This document shows positions 17,698 to 27,518 of a stretch of 64,000 bases of DNA, in pieces. Position 1 is the stretch's first letter. Every line of letters starts with the position of its first letter. The position numbers and the translations under genes were made by a program. The DNA is taken from NCBI RefSeq assembly GCF_030655665.1, contig NZ_JAUSPQ010000005.1:1-64000 (forward strand). Direction: 5' to 3'. The notes below the pieces were generated by a model, which did no database searches, had not been told where the DNA came from, and was given only the letters and a program-made list of their open reading frames with translations. The stretch is from Methanocorpusculum sp. (GTDB lineage: Archaea > Halobacteriota > Methanomicrobia > Methanomicrobiales > Methanocorpusculaceae).

Positions 17698-17943
17698 TTA
17701 TGGAAGGAGATATTCAAATATCAGATATATCAGGAAACCGAGAACGCCGATGAGTGCGATACCTGCTGCGGCAACTGCGGAGATTTTCCAGAACTCATCT
17801 TTGGTAGGTCTGCGGGCAAGTTTCAGAACACGAAGGTATTTTCTGAAAAATTCTGAAACACTTGCTTTCGTAATCACCGGTTTCTTTATCTGAATGGAAG
17901 GAAGTGTCTTTTTTTCATCGGTTTTTTTCTCGTTTTTAGCCAT
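17698..17943 (-). CDS. secE: Preprotein translocase SecE/Sec61-gamma subunit
   Basis: An 81-residue protein with a basic N-terminal part, an amphipathic segment ([25 protein letters not shown]) and one C-terminal membrane helix ([23 protein letters not shown]). This is the SecE/Sec61-gamma layout that braces the SecY channel. The N-terminal 20 residues are an extra Lys/Glu-rich extension. It sits between ftsZ and spt5. Confidence 0.94.
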   Translation of the reverse strand: MAKNEKKTDEKKTLPSIQIKKPVITKASVSEFFRKYLRVLKLARRPTKDEFWKISAVAAAGIALIGVLGFLIYLIFEYLLP

Positions 17944-17947
17944 GTAT

Positions 17948-19264
17948 TCACCTCAGGAAGTCAATCTCAAACTTTGAGCGCTGGACCTGACTTGATTGTG
18001 ATGCCCTAGATATTTGTTCCTGCTTACCATAAATCTGTGGTGACTGGACACCGGTAACGATAAGCATGGTTCGCATGCGGCCTTCCATCTTCGGGTCGAT
18101 CTGGACACCCCATATGATGCGTGCTGAAGGATCAATTCTTTGATAAACTTCCTGTACAACACCTTCTGCTTCAACCATCGTCATGTCCGGTCCGCCGATC
18201 ACGTTGATAAGAGCGGCTGTCGCACCGGTGATGTCGACATCAAGGAGAGGAGAACGCAGAGCTTTCTTGATAGAATCGATTGCTTTGTCCTCACTGTCGG
18301 AGTCGCCGACACCAATCATAGCAATACCGCCCTGTTCCATAACGGTCCGGACATCGGCAAAGTCGAGGTTGACAAGACCGGGGAGCGTGATCAGTTCGGT
18401 GATGCCTTTGACGGCACGCATCAAAACCTCGTCAGAGACTTTGAAGGCCTGGGCAAGCGGGAGGCGCGGTACAACTTCAAGGATACGGTCGTTGGGGATT
18501 ACGATAACCGTATCAGCAACTTCCCGGAGACGCTCAAGACCGATCTCAGCGTTTTCCATTCTGGTAGCACTTTCACTCGTAAAAGGCAGGGTTACTATAG
18601 CGATTGTAAGAGCACCGATCTCTTTTGCAATTTTTGCGACGATCGGAGCTGAACCGGTACCGGTACCTCCGCCAAGACCGGCGGTCACGAATACCATATT
18701 GCTGCCGGCAAGTGCCTGACGGATCACATCCTCACTTTCGATTGCAGCCTCTTCACCACGCTGGGGTATTGCGCCTGCACCGAGACCTTTGGTGGTCTGG
18801 CGTCCGATAAGGATACGGCGGCCAACTCTGCCCCGGAGCATGGAGAGGTGCTGGGCATCGGTGTTCAGTGCGTAGATCTCGGCACCCTCGACTCCTTCCT
18901 CATAAACACGGGCAACGGTGTTGGATCCCCCTCCACCGCAGCCGATTACCGTGATCTTTGTCCGGAGAGCATCCAGGATCTCATCGAATTCATCATCTTC
19001 GTCCGTCGGAGTAGTCTTGGCTACAGAAAAACTATACTGACTTGAGTAGTCAACATCGGGCTTTGCCTGCTCTTTTATTACGGGCTGGACCTGAACCGGA
19101 GCAGCTGCCTTGGCGGGTTCCGGTGTCTGCGGACGAACTGCGTAGGTTTTTGCACCGAGGTCAGCTTCGGTTTCCGCGTCATAAATTGCGGAAACTGGAG
19201 TGTCGTCCCGTGCAACATCTTCGAACCGTTTGCGTGATAATGCTTCTTCTACAATTGATCTCAT
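17948..19264 (-). CDS. ftsZ: Cell division protein FtsZ
   Basis: A 438-residue FtsZ. An N-terminal extension of about 105 residues precedes the GTPase core, which begins at [16 protein letters not shown]. The tubulin signature GGGTGTG is intact in the middle, and NTDAQHL and the T7-type NxDFAD loop (NLDFADV) are present. The extreme C-terminus KFEIDFLR resembles the short peptide used to bind partner proteins. FtsZ polymerises into the division ring. The start overlaps the dtdA stop by 4 bases. Confidence 0.97.
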   Translation of the reverse strand: MRSIVEEALSRKRFEDVARDDTPVSAIYDAETEADLGAKTYAVRPQTPEPAKAAAPVQVQPVIKEQAKPDVDYSSQYSFSVAKTTPTDEDDEFDEILDALRTKITVIGCGGGGSNTVARVYEEGVEGAEIYALNTDAQHLSMLRGRVGRRILIGRQTTKGLGAGAIPQRGEEAAIESEDVIRQALAGSNMVFVTAGLGGGTGTGSAPIVAKIAKEIGALTIAIVTLPFTSESATRMENAEIGLERLREVADTVIVIPNDRILEVVPRLPLAQAFKVSDEVLMRAVKGITELITLPGLVNLDFADVRTVMEQGGIAMIGVGDSDSEDKAIDSIKKALRSPLLDVDITGATAALINVIGGPDMTMVEAEGVVQEVYQRIDPSARIIWGVQIDPKMEGRMRTMLIVTGVQSPQIYGKQEQISRASQSSQVQRSKFEIDFLR

Positions 19265-20592
19265 GAGTAATTCTCCAATCCCGGTATTTTGATGGATGTC
19301 TTGACCACTTTTGTGACCATCTCCGGCGTAATTGTTCTGCCGTCGGGAAGGGGCACCGGTGTTCCGGCGACAAGTTGCCCATACAACGGACCTGACGGGA
19401 CCCCGAGCGTGCGCGCGAGTCCAGGGTCGAACTGCCGGCGGGTTATCATGATTTGATCACCTTCCACCAAACTATCCTGTGTACGTGTTATTTGTTGAAC
19501 GGATAAGACTATTAAATCACCTGATACCTTTTGTCGGTTTTTGGCAGAGGTTAACAGAGTTGGCATAAGTCTGCCGCCTTTTCCTGTTGTATGAAAAATA
19601 TTACCTATTTTGTCCAGCTCTGCAAGGAATATCTCCTCAGACCCGAGAAATGCCGCAGAGAATAGATCCAAAGGGAGAGTGATCACCGAGGGTTTCTCGT
19701 CCAGTATCCTCCCATGCGGGAAGATTTTCAGATCCCGAGCCGTAGCTGCGGCCATATCTCTGTATGCGCACCACGTTTCGAATGACATCGAATTGATTTT
19801 GTGCAGGTCACCTTCGGTGATCTCTTCCAGATCAAGGTCGGTAAGGACTCCTTCGAGATGAGACAACTCCTGCTTTGACAGGGCTTTCCGGTCAACATGC
19901 GCGGCAGAGACCCCGCCGGATTTTGCGATCATCTGGGAAACCATCTCCTTCGACACAGAACCGACATCCCGCGTATGCATTATATGCCCAAACGCCCCCT
20001 TCGTCTCGAGACCGATCGCCGTCTGTCTGACCGCATAATGCGTACCCCCAAACCCGATCAGCGAGAATGACTCCGGCAAAGGATGTGCATAAAGAACGCT
20101 TTTTGCCGCAGCCATGCACGCGGAAACATCGTTCCACTCCTTCTCGGTACTCCCTACCTCGACAAAAAAGAACGAGACCGGAAAATCCGTCGGGCCATGA
20201 TGCGTGATCTCGTAGGAGACCCGATATCCCTCCGGAGCGAACTCGGCATGATTCTGCAGAACCGACTTCATCCAGGCTGGACTCGTCAGACCGAGCTCCC
20301 GGTCGCTGCCGCCAAGTCCGGCGATACCGAAGTTTCCTGCCGGATGAACCGTCAGAACCGGAACCGGGTTTACACTTGAATGACGCGAAACAACAATGAT
20401 GAGATCCGCGTCAGGGTTCACCGAGGTTTTTTCCGTATGAATGATCCGGCCGGGAACGGTCTGAAATGTCACCTCGTTTCCATCGAAAAGAGGGAAACCC
20501 CCTTCCGGCGGATTTTTCAGAAGGCTGTCGATAGCCGCCCGGATATTGCGTCCGGCCGGGTCCGAGTCAGAATTTACTATATCGATGATCAT
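19261..20592 (-). CDS. dtdA: D-aminoacyl-tRNA deacylase (archaeal DtdA)
   Basis: About 443 residues, starting at [14 protein letters not shown]; a TTG five codons earlier is possible. The N-terminal region matches the archaeal/plant DtdA (GEK1) family: [30 protein letters not shown] and GFGGTHYA. The enzyme hydrolyses D-amino acids from mischarged tRNAs and uses zinc. A C-terminal extension of about 170 residues, ending [17 protein letters not shown], makes it longer than the 270-residue basic form. The start overlaps the upstream membrane acyltransferase end and the stop overlaps ftsZ. Confidence 0.9.
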   Translation of the reverse strand: MIIDIVNSDSDPAGRNIRAAIDSLLKNPPEGGFPLFDGNEVTFQTVPGRIIHTEKTSVNPDADLIIVVSRHSSVNPVPVLTVHPAGNFGIAGLGGSDRELGLTSPAWMKSVLQNHAEFAPEGYRVSYEITHHGPTDFPVSFFFVEVGSTEKEWNDVSACMAAAKSVLYAHPLPESFSLIGFGGTHYAVRQTAIGLETKGAFGHIMHTRDVGSVSKEMVSQMIAKSGGVSAAHVDRKALSKQELSHLEGVLTDLDLEEITEGDLHKINSMSFETWCAYRDMAAATARDLKIFPHGRILDEKPSVITLPLDLFSAAFLGSEEIFLAELDKIGNIFHTTGKGGRLMPTLLTSAKNRQKVSGDLIVLSVQQITRTQDSLVEGDQIMITRRQFDPGLARTLGVPSGPLYGQLVAGTPVPLPDGRTITPEMVTKVVKTSIKIPGLENYS

Positions 20593-20593
20593 A

Positions 20594-21436
20594 TCACAAA
20601 TACCCAATTCCCGTCAGGGAAGAGAAGATCCACAGAATAACGAATATCACCGGGATGTGGACAAGATAAATGAAAAGCGTTACCGCACCATTCCCGATCT
20701 TTGCAATAACCTCCCCGACCATTCCCGGCTCACGGATGGTAAAACCCCGTTTGCCTCCCGGATAAAAGACATTCCCCAGACCAACACCCAGAAGAAGCAC
20801 ACCAAACCAGGGGAACAAGGGGAAGTAATCCTGCGTATACATCATGAAATCCTCGGCATGGATCCCCAGAGGATAGAGCCAGGACGGATCATTGATGTAC
20901 GGGAAAATAAACGCTCCGATCGCGATGATGATCATCCCGAGAATAATATTCCATTTTCCATATCTCAGAAGAGGGATCGCAAGAAGCATGGACACCCCTA
21001 GCATATGCAGGAAGCCGAATTTAATAAATGCATCACTGCCGAGGAACACCGAAGCACCGATCCAGCTTCCGATCGTAATACAGAAACCGAGCGCCAGTAA
21101 AAACAGTGCCTTGATAACCAGAGCTCCGTAGTATTCCTTCGTAGTTCTTCCCCGCATTCGTTCGTGACGGAGGATCATCGCAATACCGGCAATAAGAACA
21201 AAAATTCCCGAACCAAGCATATAGGTATTATAATAGGAAAGGAACTTGGCATCCTCCACGATTATATGGAATGCGACGAGACATGCAAGAAAATGATAAA
21301 ACAGCATCCCGAGAATAGCAAGTCCGCGGACAGCGTCGATTTCCCAGTACCGCTCGCTTTGCGGAGCACCCGGCTCACCAATTCCCCGGACCGTTGTCCC
21401 GTTTACCTCCATTTCACCACCCATTCTTCCAGTCAT
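20594..21436 (-). CDS. DUF1624 / HGSNAT-type membrane acyltransferase, copy 1
   Basis: A 280-residue polytopic protein with about eight predicted membrane segments. The diagnostic start is RYWEIDAVRGLAILGMLFYHFL after a polar leader. YPLGIHAEDFMMYTQDYFPLFPWFG in the second half matches the heparan-alpha-glucosaminide N-acetyltransferase-like catalytic domain (pfam07786, DUF1624). Family members are thought to move acyl groups across membranes onto sugars; the substrate here is unknown. It is the last of three tandem paralogues and overlaps dtdA slightly. Confidence 0.82.
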   Translation of the reverse strand: MTGRMGGEMEVNGTTVRGIGEPGAPQSERYWEIDAVRGLAILGMLFYHFLACLVAFHIIVEDAKFLSYYNTYMLGSGIFVLIAGIAMILRHERMRGRTTKEYYGALVIKALFLLALGFCITIGSWIGASVFLGSDAFIKFGFLHMLGVSMLLAIPLLRYGKWNIILGMIIIAIGAFIFPYINDPSWLYPLGIHAEDFMMYTQDYFPLFPWFGVLLLGVGLGNVFYPGGKRGFTIREPGMVGEVIAKIGNGAVTLFIYLVHIPVIFVILWIFSSLTGIGYL

Positions 21437-21470
21437 ATTGGTTGTGTATATCTAAGTAATTTCTGCACAG

Positions 21471-22301
21471 CTAAACATACCCGATCCCGGTTGTCACGCT
21501 TAACACCCACAAAATGACAAAGAAGATCGGCATGTGGACAAGATAGATGATGAGCGTGGTCCTGCCGTATCCCATCTTCGCAAAGAATTTGCCGAGAAAA
21601 CCTGGCTGTTTCACCGAGAATGATCTGACGCCTTTCGGATAGAAGATGTTGCCGAGACCTATCCCCAGCAGAATGAACCCGGACCACGGAAAGAGCGGGA
21701 AGTAGTCAGGCGTATGGTCCATGAAATCGGCACCGTGGATCCCGAGCGGATAGAGCCAGCCGGGACCCTGGAGACCCGGGATGATGAACACTCCGATAAG
21801 GATGATCAGTATGCCAAAAAGGATGTTCCATTTCCCAAACCTGAGAAACGGGATCGAGATGAGCATCGAAATACTCAGCATGTGGAGGAACCCGAACTTG
21901 ATGAAGACATCATCGCTATAGATAACAACGGAGGCAAGCCAGGTCAGTGCCGTGATACCCATGGCAATACAAAACAGAAACATGGCTTTTTTCGCGATAT
22001 CACAGTAGTACGAACCCATAGGCTTTCCAAGCATACGGTTATACCGGAGAACGAGTGCCACGCCGGCAATGAAAATGAAGGCAGCCGAGACGATCACGAT
22101 CGGACTGTAATAAAACAGAAACTCGCGAGTCTCCTGCAGGATGTGGAACATCACGAGAATGGCGAGAAAATGAAAATACAGCATTCCGAAAAGAGCAAGA
22201 CCCCGGATTGCGTCGATTTCCCAGTAACGCTCACTTTTTTTTGCTAACGGGGGAGATCCCGGAGTTACGCACTGCTCTTCGCCGCTCATTGTTTCAGGCA
22301 T
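21471..22301 (-). CDS. DUF1624 / HGSNAT-type membrane acyltransferase, copy 2
   Basis: A 276-residue paralogue of the neighbouring genes, with the same opening (RYWEIDAIRGLALFGMLYFHFL) and middle motif (YPLGIHGADFMDHTPDYFPLFPW). By eye it is much closer to copy 1 than to copy 3, which suggests a recent duplication of these two. About eight membrane segments are predicted. The gap to copy 1 is 34 bases, so the genes are probably co-transcribed. Confidence 0.82.
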   Translation of the reverse strand: MPETMSGEEQCVTPGSPPLAKKSERYWEIDAIRGLALFGMLYFHFLAILVMFHILQETREFLFYYSPIVIVSAAFIFIAGVALVLRYNRMLGKPMGSYYCDIAKKAMFLFCIAMGITALTWLASVVIYSDDVFIKFGFLHMLSISMLISIPFLRFGKWNILFGILIILIGVFIIPGLQGPGWLYPLGIHGADFMDHTPDYFPLFPWSGFILLGIGLGNIFYPKGVRSFSVKQPGFLGKFFAKMGYGRTTLIIYLVHMPIFFVILWVLSVTTGIGYV

Positions 22302-22340
22302 GTATGCGTTCGGCAGGGAAGTAATTTACCCGAATCGTTT

Positions 22341-23135
22341 TCAGATATAACCGATCGGAAAGCCGCATAATCCGGAAAGTACGACGATGATAAAAAGGAT
22401 CGTGCCTATCAACGGGATGTGAATAAGATATATTTGGAGAGGATACTTGCCGATAAGTGCAAGAACCTGACTGATTTTTCCCGCGGAACGGAGATGATAT
22501 CTGCGGATCCCGTTTGGATACAGAAGAGCGCCGAGAAAGACCCCAAAAAGCATAACGCCGACCCAGGGAAAGACGGGGAAGAAGTCACGCGGATAATAAT
22601 CCGGCGGCAGGATCCCGAAAACCATCAGCCAGGCAGGTCCTTTGATCGTTTCGAGAAAGAGACCGAGCAGGAAGAACAATACTGCGGGGATCAGACTCCA
22701 TTTCCCGAACCGTAAAAACGGGATGCACAGTATCATGGATAGACCCATCATCTGCAGGAAGTTGAAGTACACGTATCTTCCGTCGTTGATGAACACGAGA
22801 ACCAACAGAGATGCGACGATGGATACCCCAAGCCCGATCAGCATGATCTCTATCCCGCGTTTTAGAATGGCCAGGTAGTAGGTCCGACGCGGTTTGTCGA
22901 GCATCCGGCCATGACGAAGGATCAGGGAGGTTCCCGATATGATGACGAATACGCTCGTCCCGAGAGGCAGGTAGATGCCAAGCCGCAGCCAGACATCCAC
23001 ATTGATGATGTGAAAGACGCCGAGAAGAAAAACGGTGTGGAAAAGTATCATCGCGAGAAGCGAGAAACCGCGTATTGCATCGATCTCCCAGTACCGTTCC
23101 TTCACCGGGGCGGGACAGACGTCATCCATGTGCAT
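22341..23135 (-). CDS. DUF1624 / HGSNAT-type membrane acyltransferase, copy 3
   Basis: A 264-residue member of the same family and the most divergent of the three: RYWEIDAIRGFSLLAMILFHTVF at the start, FGILPPDYYPRDFFPVFPW in the middle. It lacks the longer polar leader of the others. It is first of the trio in transcription order, 39 bases before copy 2, and starts 70 bases downstream of the cofG stop. Its substrate is unknown; surface glycan or lipid decoration is a reasonable guess. Confidence 0.8.
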   Translation of the reverse strand: MHMDDVCPAPVKERYWEIDAIRGFSLLAMILFHTVFLLGVFHIINVDVWLRLGIYLPLGTSVFVIISGTSLILRHGRMLDKPRRTYYLAILKRGIEIMLIGLGVSIVASLLVLVFINDGRYVYFNFLQMMGLSMILCIPFLRFGKWSLIPAVLFFLLGLFLETIKGPAWLMVFGILPPDYYPRDFFPVFPWVGVMLFGVFLGALLYPNGIRRYHLRSAGKISQVLALIGKYPLQIYLIHIPLIGTILFIIVVLSGLCGFPIGYI

Positions 23136-23205
23136 TACTATTAGATGGGGAAGATAAAGAAGTTCATTGTGGCACGGGACGAACGCCGGCGAAGAGAGAA
23201 GAACA

Positions 23206-24171
23206 TCAGTAGATCTTCTTCGCGAGTTCGCTCACGAGCCCGAATAATTCAGGCGCCACCCAGGCAGGATCGCAGTATTTCTCATAAATGCACAGCCGTT
23301 CCTTTACCTCATATCCGCGGGCAATATCCTTCAATGCATCCAGAGCCGGCCAGGGATGTTCCGGATTGATGTAATCGATCGTAACGGGCGACACCCCGCC
23401 AAGATCCGTCACCCCGAGATCGAGAAGAAGGGAAGCATCCGCAAGATTCGGCGGGATCTGGATCGACACGTCTGAGGGCAGGATATCTTTTGCAAGCGTG
23501 ATGGTATCCGCGATCACCTCGGTCGACGCTCCCGGAAATGACGCCATATCGGTACCTTCTTTCGGACAGAAGTTCTGGACGATCACCTCCTGGATGTGCC
23601 CGTATTTTTTATGGAGATCACGGATGACTTCGAGAGACTCGATGCGGTCATCCCGGGTTTCGCCGATTCCGAGAAGAAGTCCGGTCGTGAACGGGATCTT
23701 CAGTTTCCCGGCATTTTCCATCATTTCGATCCTGACGACCGGGTCTTTCCCCGGACTGTGGGCATGGGCAGGGATCTCGGCGGTCGTTTCAAGCATCAGA
23801 CCCATACTCGCGTTCACGGGTCGGAGCTCCTCCAGCTCATCATAGGTGAGGATCCCGGCATTCGTGTGCGGCAGAATCCCCAGCGAGATTGCATATCTGC
23901 TCATATCTTTACAGTAGGAAAGGATGTCCGGGTATCCCATACGGGTCATGTATGCCGCAAAGCCGGCTTCGCGTTCGGGACGTTCGCCGAACGTGAACAG
24001 TGCTTCAGTGCAGGAAAATGCCGCCCCGCGGTCGAGCGTGGAGATGACCTCCTCTTTTGGCATTACGCAGCCTTCGGCCACCGGGGATTTGAACGAGCAG
24101 TATCCACAGGCATTTGCACAGACATTGGTCAGTGGAAGAAACACATTGCGGGAAAACGTAATGACCGGCAT
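23206..24171 (-). CDS. cofG: FO synthase subunit 1 (CofG)
   Basis: A 321-residue radical SAM enzyme. The cluster motif is C18-x3-C22-x2-C25 in VCANACGYCSF. Further family segments are FGERPE, HTNAGILTYDELEELRPVNASMGLMLE and LLLGIGET. With CofH it joins tyrosine and a pyrimidine precursor to make FO, the deazaflavin of coenzyme F420 that carries hydride in methanogenesis. The CofH gene is not in this window. The start follows the small membrane protein stop by one base. Confidence 0.96.
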   Translation of the reverse strand: MPVITFSRNVFLPLTNVCANACGYCSFKSPVAEGCVMPKEEVISTLDRGAAFSCTEALFTFGERPEREAGFAAYMTRMGYPDILSYCKDMSRYAISLGILPHTNAGILTYDELEELRPVNASMGLMLETTAEIPAHAHSPGKDPVVRIEMMENAGKLKIPFTTGLLLGIGETRDDRIESLEVIRDLHKKYGHIQEVIVQNFCPKEGTDMASFPGASTEVIADTITLAKDILPSDVSIQIPPNLADASLLLDLGVTDLGGVSPVTIDYINPEHPWPALDALKDIARGYEVKERLCIYEKYCDPAWVAPELFGLVSELAKKIY

Positions 24172-24172
24172 A

Positions 24173-24358
24173 TCAGACCCCCTCTTTGAGAATACAGCGG
24201 CCGATAAAGAGACACAAAAGCGAAAGGATCAGACAGATGCCGGCGATCAGGTAAAGAACATAGATATTTCCGATAAGCAGTCCCGCGATCGCGGAGATGA
24301 ATGCCGCAACTAATAAACCTCTTCCCCAGTATTCAAAAAGTATTCTGTAAGACACCAC
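24173..24358 (-). CDS. Small two-helix membrane protein
   Basis: A 61-residue hydrophobic protein, not recognised. Two membrane segments are visible (LLVAAFISAIAGLLIGNIYV and LYLIAGICLILSLLCLFIG), with short charged ends. It precedes cofG by one base, so it is co-transcribed and perhaps coupled. It may be lineage-specific; a link to F420 synthesis is not implied. Confidence 0.6.
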   Translation of the reverse strand: MVSYRILFEYWGRGLLVAAFISAIAGLLIGNIYVLYLIAGICLILSLLCLFIGRCILKEGV

Positions 24359-24419
24359 AATAATAGTATCATTCGAGGTGTAGATACATCAACTTTTATC
24401 ATCCTCTGAGAGCATATTC

Positions 24420-25919
24420 ATGTATCTTATGATCGACCTGCTATCCATCATTTATGATGAATTCATGTGGTTTTTGCAGCTGATAATCATCTTACTGGAT
24501 ATCGGGGCCTGTATTACCGTCATCTTCCTGGAAAGACGCAGTCCTCAGGCAGCGTTGACCTGGATTCTCGTAATGTTTTTCCTGCCGTTTCTGGGATTAG
24601 TACTGTACCTGTTCTTCGGCAGACACCTGTACGGTTCCCATATCTTCAGCAAAAAGACCAAGGCAGATCTGATGCTCGCCAGTCAGGCGGAAGAACAGTT
24701 CCGGAAAATCACGGAAAATGCTCTGGAACTTACTCCGAACCTTTCACGGTTCGACAGCACGATCGCTCTCCTTCTCAGTCTCGACAACGCGGTCTTAACA
24801 AGAAATAATGAGATAACCCTCTACACCGACGGAGAAATGAAGTTTGAAGCCTTCAAAGAGGCAATTCTTGAGGCAAAACATCACATCCATCTGGAGTATT
24901 TCATCATTCGGGATGATGAACTCGGAAATCTGGTCGTTGATCTCCTTACACAGAAAGCGGCGGAAGGGATCGAAGTCAGAGCGATCTTCGATGCAGCCGG
25001 AACGTTTTCCGTGAAAAAAGAGTTCTTTACTCAGCTGAAAAAGGCTGGCGGCGATGTGAGGATCTTTTTTCCGCTCAAGATTTCATTTCTCAATACAAGA
25101 CTGAATTTCAGGAACCACCGAAAAATTCTGGTGGTTGACGGGACAACCGGATTTATCGGCGGATTCAATATCGGAGACGAGTATCTGGGGAAAGGGCCGA
25201 TGGGGTACTGGCGGGACACGCATGTGCGTCTTCACGGAAAAGCCGTCGCGGCACTGCAGACCAGATTCATCATGGACTGGAATTATGCGGCACAGGATGC
25301 CCAGATCTCCGTGGAAGACTGGGAAAGCCCCTATTATCCAAAAGAAGGATTCCGGGATGTCACCGGGCATTCATATATCCAGATCGCGTCATCCGGACCG
25401 GATTCCGCAGAAAAAGCCATCTATTCGGGCTATATGAGCCTGATCGGACATGCAAAGGAGTCGATCTACATCCAGACCCCGTACTTCATTCCGGATGACC
25501 CCATGCTGACCGGACTTCTGCTTGCAGCACGTTCCGGGGTGGATGTCCGAATCATGATCCCCTGCAAACCGGATCACCCATTGGTGTACTGGGCAAACCA
25601 CTCCTATCTCGGAGATCTGCTGGCGGCCGGCGTGCGTGGATACGCCTACAACGACGGATTCATCCACAGTAAAGCAGGTGTCTTCGACGGAGTCGCTACA
25701 ACCATAGGCACAGCCAACTGGGATATCAGGAGTTTCAAACTGAACTTTGAAACGAACGCGTTCATCTATGATCTCGAGTTTGGGAAAAAGATGAACCAGA
25801 TCTTCCTCTCCGAACTGGAAACAAACTGCACGGAGATCACGCTTGAAGAGTACAAGGAACGGTCGCTGAATGTGAAGATAAAAGAGGGGATCTCACGGTT
25901 GTTCTCGCCGATACTCTAA
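24420..25919 (+). CDS. cls: Cardiolipin synthase (phospholipase D superfamily)
   Basis: A 499-residue protein with two N-terminal membrane segments (FLQLIIILLDIGACITVIFL and LVMFFLPFLGLVLYLFFG) and two HKD catalytic motifs: HRKILVVDG with GFIGGFNIGDEY in the first half, and HSKAGVFDG with IGTANWDIRS near residue 420. This is the typical bacterial-type Cls layout, acting at the membrane on phosphatidyl-type or archaetidyl-type lipids. In an archaeon the product would be an archaeal cardiolipin analogue (inferred). A second ATG lies four codons in. Confidence 0.94.
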   Translation: MYLMIDLLSIIYDEFMWFLQLIIILLDIGACITVIFLERRSPQAALTWILVMFFLPFLGLVLYLFFGRHLYGSHIFSKKTKADLMLASQAEEQFRKITENALELTPNLSRFDSTIALLLSLDNAVLTRNNEITLYTDGEMKFEAFKEAILEAKHHIHLEYFIIRDDELGNLVVDLLTQKAAEGIEVRAIFDAAGTFSVKKEFFTQLKKAGGDVRIFFPLKISFLNTRLNFRNHRKILVVDGTTGFIGGFNIGDEYLGKGPMGYWRDTHVRLHGKAVAALQTRFIMDWNYAAQDAQISVEDWESPYYPKEGFRDVTGHSYIQIASSGPDSAEKAIYSGYMSLIGHAKESIYIQTPYFIPDDPMLTGLLLAARSGVDVRIMIPCKPDHPLVYWANHSYLGDLLAAGVRGYAYNDGFIHSKAGVFDGVATTIGTANWDIRSFKLNFETNAFIYDLEFGKKMNQIFLSELETNCTEITLEEYKERSLNVKIKEGISRLFSPIL

Positions 25920-25965
25920 TTTTTTCAATAATCTATTTATAGCGAAGAGGACCAGTAGAGAATGT

Positions 25966-26529
25966 ATGAAAAAAATCTGGTATGTTCTTGGTACACTCCT
26001 TGTGCTGAGCGCCATAACCCTGTCGGCAGGGTGTATCTCAACACCCTCTGATACCCCGCCCGTGACCACGGTCCCAACCACGACGCCGACACCCGTTCCG
26101 ACACCTGCGGAAGTCATGCAGGGTCAGGAACTGACCATTACCGATACAGGAAACACGATCACGATACGTATCGCTCAGAGAAAGTTTGACAGCGAGGCTG
26201 ACGATGTGCTGGCAAAAGGATCCTCGGCAAATCCGACACCGGCTCCCGGTCAGCATACCATCATGCTGAACATAGCAGAGACCTTTGACGGTGGAGACAG
26301 CACAGCTAAAATCGTTGCCCCGTATCATTACGAGATCTATGTAAACGGAATAGGCTATCCTGCCGTATCTGCCGTCCTGCCCGCAGGATATTCGACGTTC
26401 CCCACCACGAACATCCTCAAATATGCAACTGCCGAGGGCTGGCTTACCTATATCATTCCGCAGGGCGACGCAAAACTTGCCTACGAAGTAAAAGAAGAAC
26501 CGCTCGGGTTCATCAGAATAAATTACTGA
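25966..26529 (+). CDS. Secreted lipoprotein, DUF4352-like
   Basis: A 187-residue protein with a signal peptide and lipobox (LVLSAITLSAGC, Cys near residue 24). A Thr/Pro-rich linker (TTVPTTTPTPVPTP) follows, then a beta-rich domain with HTIMLNI and GWLTYIIPQGDAKLAYEV. The last segment resembles the DUF4352/telokin-like immunoglobulin fold of secreted archaeal and bacterial proteins. It is probably anchored outside the membrane. Function is unknown. Confidence 0.78.
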   Translation: MKKIWYVLGTLLVLSAITLSAGCISTPSDTPPVTTVPTTTPTPVPTPAEVMQGQELTITDTGNTITIRIAQRKFDSEADDVLAKGSSANPTPAPGQHTIMLNIAETFDGGDSTAKIVAPYHYEIYVNGIGYPAVSAVLPAGYSTFPTTNILKYATAEGWLTYIIPQGDAKLAYEVKEEPLGFIRINY

Positions 26530-26559
26530 TCTTCCACATTTCTTTTTTTAAGACGTGAC

Positions 26560-27381
26560 TTAGGATCTCATCCGCATCAAGCTCTGCCGTGCATGGATCA
26601 TCATTGCGGGCGCTGCATACGGAATATAGCCCGGCGTCATGCATACCCCCATCAGCAGATTCTGCCCCGAAGAGCGGTTCACCCCGCACACACCCGTTTT
26701 CCTGCGTCTCACATCCTCCAGAAACTCAAGCGGCGTCTGATTCTCATATCCAAGCGTCACGGCTCGTCCCACTTCCCAAAGAACGTGAGCATCCGAGCCC
26801 CCGGTCATGCACACCGCATTTTTCTGCGCATACCTCTCGGCCCGCATATTCAGCCGCATCGACATCCCGCTGCAGATCACTTCAAGTCCGTCAAGCTCTC
26901 CCGCGACCGAGGAATCGATGACGCCCGCATCGATCCCTTTCATCACGCCTCTCACACTCACCCCGTATCCATACGGATGGGCCGCGATCACAAAACCTCC
27001 CGCATTTTTTGCGTCGGTGATGATCTTCTCCGTTGAAATATCCACCGCCATATGCGGACACTTGCCCCGGTGATCCTGGATCGAGGCGGTATAATACGCG
27101 GAAAGATCACGGTACGTATCGAAATATACCAGAACATGCGGACCTTCGAGAGCCGAAACCTCGATTCCCGGAATGATATTCTCCGAATAATCACGTGCCT
27201 CCTTCACCCCGGAGATCACATTATGATCCGTTATCGCGGCGGATAAACCGTTTTTATTGAGATATTTAGCCAGTGTCTTTGGTGTTGTCCTCCCGTCTGA
27301 AGCGGTCGAATGAACATGCATATCGAATCCTTTATTCTCATTATCCTTTACGAAAGGGGTATACTGAACACTGTTTTGCAT
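26560..27381 (-). CDS. PHP-domain metal-dependent phosphoesterase
   Basis: About 273 residues from MQNSVQYTPFVKDN; an upstream in-frame start would add 28 unlikely residues. PHP motifs are intact: DMHVHSTASDGRTTP, ITDHN, GIEVSALEG, AAHPYG and GGSDAHVLWEVG, which together bind the metal cluster. Proteins of this type are phosphoesterases of nucleotides or histidinol-phosphate-like substrates; the substrate is not known here. It is divergent from the VTC operon across a dyad-containing gap. Confidence 0.88.
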   Translation of the reverse strand: MQNSVQYTPFVKDNENKGFDMHVHSTASDGRTTPKTLAKYLNKNGLSAAITDHNVISGVKEARDYSENIIPGIEVSALEGPHVLVYFDTYRDLSAYYTASIQDHRGKCPHMAVDISTEKIITDAKNAGGFVIAAHPYGYGVSVRGVMKGIDAGVIDSSVAGELDGLEVICSGMSMRLNMRAERYAQKNAVCMTGGSDAHVLWEVGRAVTLGYENQTPLEFLEDVRRRKTGVCGVNRSSGQNLLMGVCMTPGYIPYAAPAMMIHARQSLMRMRS

Positions 27382-27434
27382 CTGTCTATAATTTATTGGA
27401 GCGCGGAGGTCAAAAAGTAATTGGCTGCGGCAAT

Positions 27435-27463
27435 GGTTTGACATAATGTAATGTAAACAAACC
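27435..27463. promoter_or_regulatory. Dyad between PHP gene and VTC operon
   Basis: GGTTTG and CAAACC flank an inner ACAT...ATGT pair inside the divergent promoter region. The 12-base core ACATAATGTAAT (27441-27452) recurs exactly at 48549-48560 upstream of the YgiQ-family gene, suggesting a shared operator. The regulator is unknown. Confidence 0.4.
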
Positions 27464-27518
27464 AATATGTTAATAATGTTTTACATTCAACCAAGTATAA
27501 ACGAGGTGACAAGAAGAA

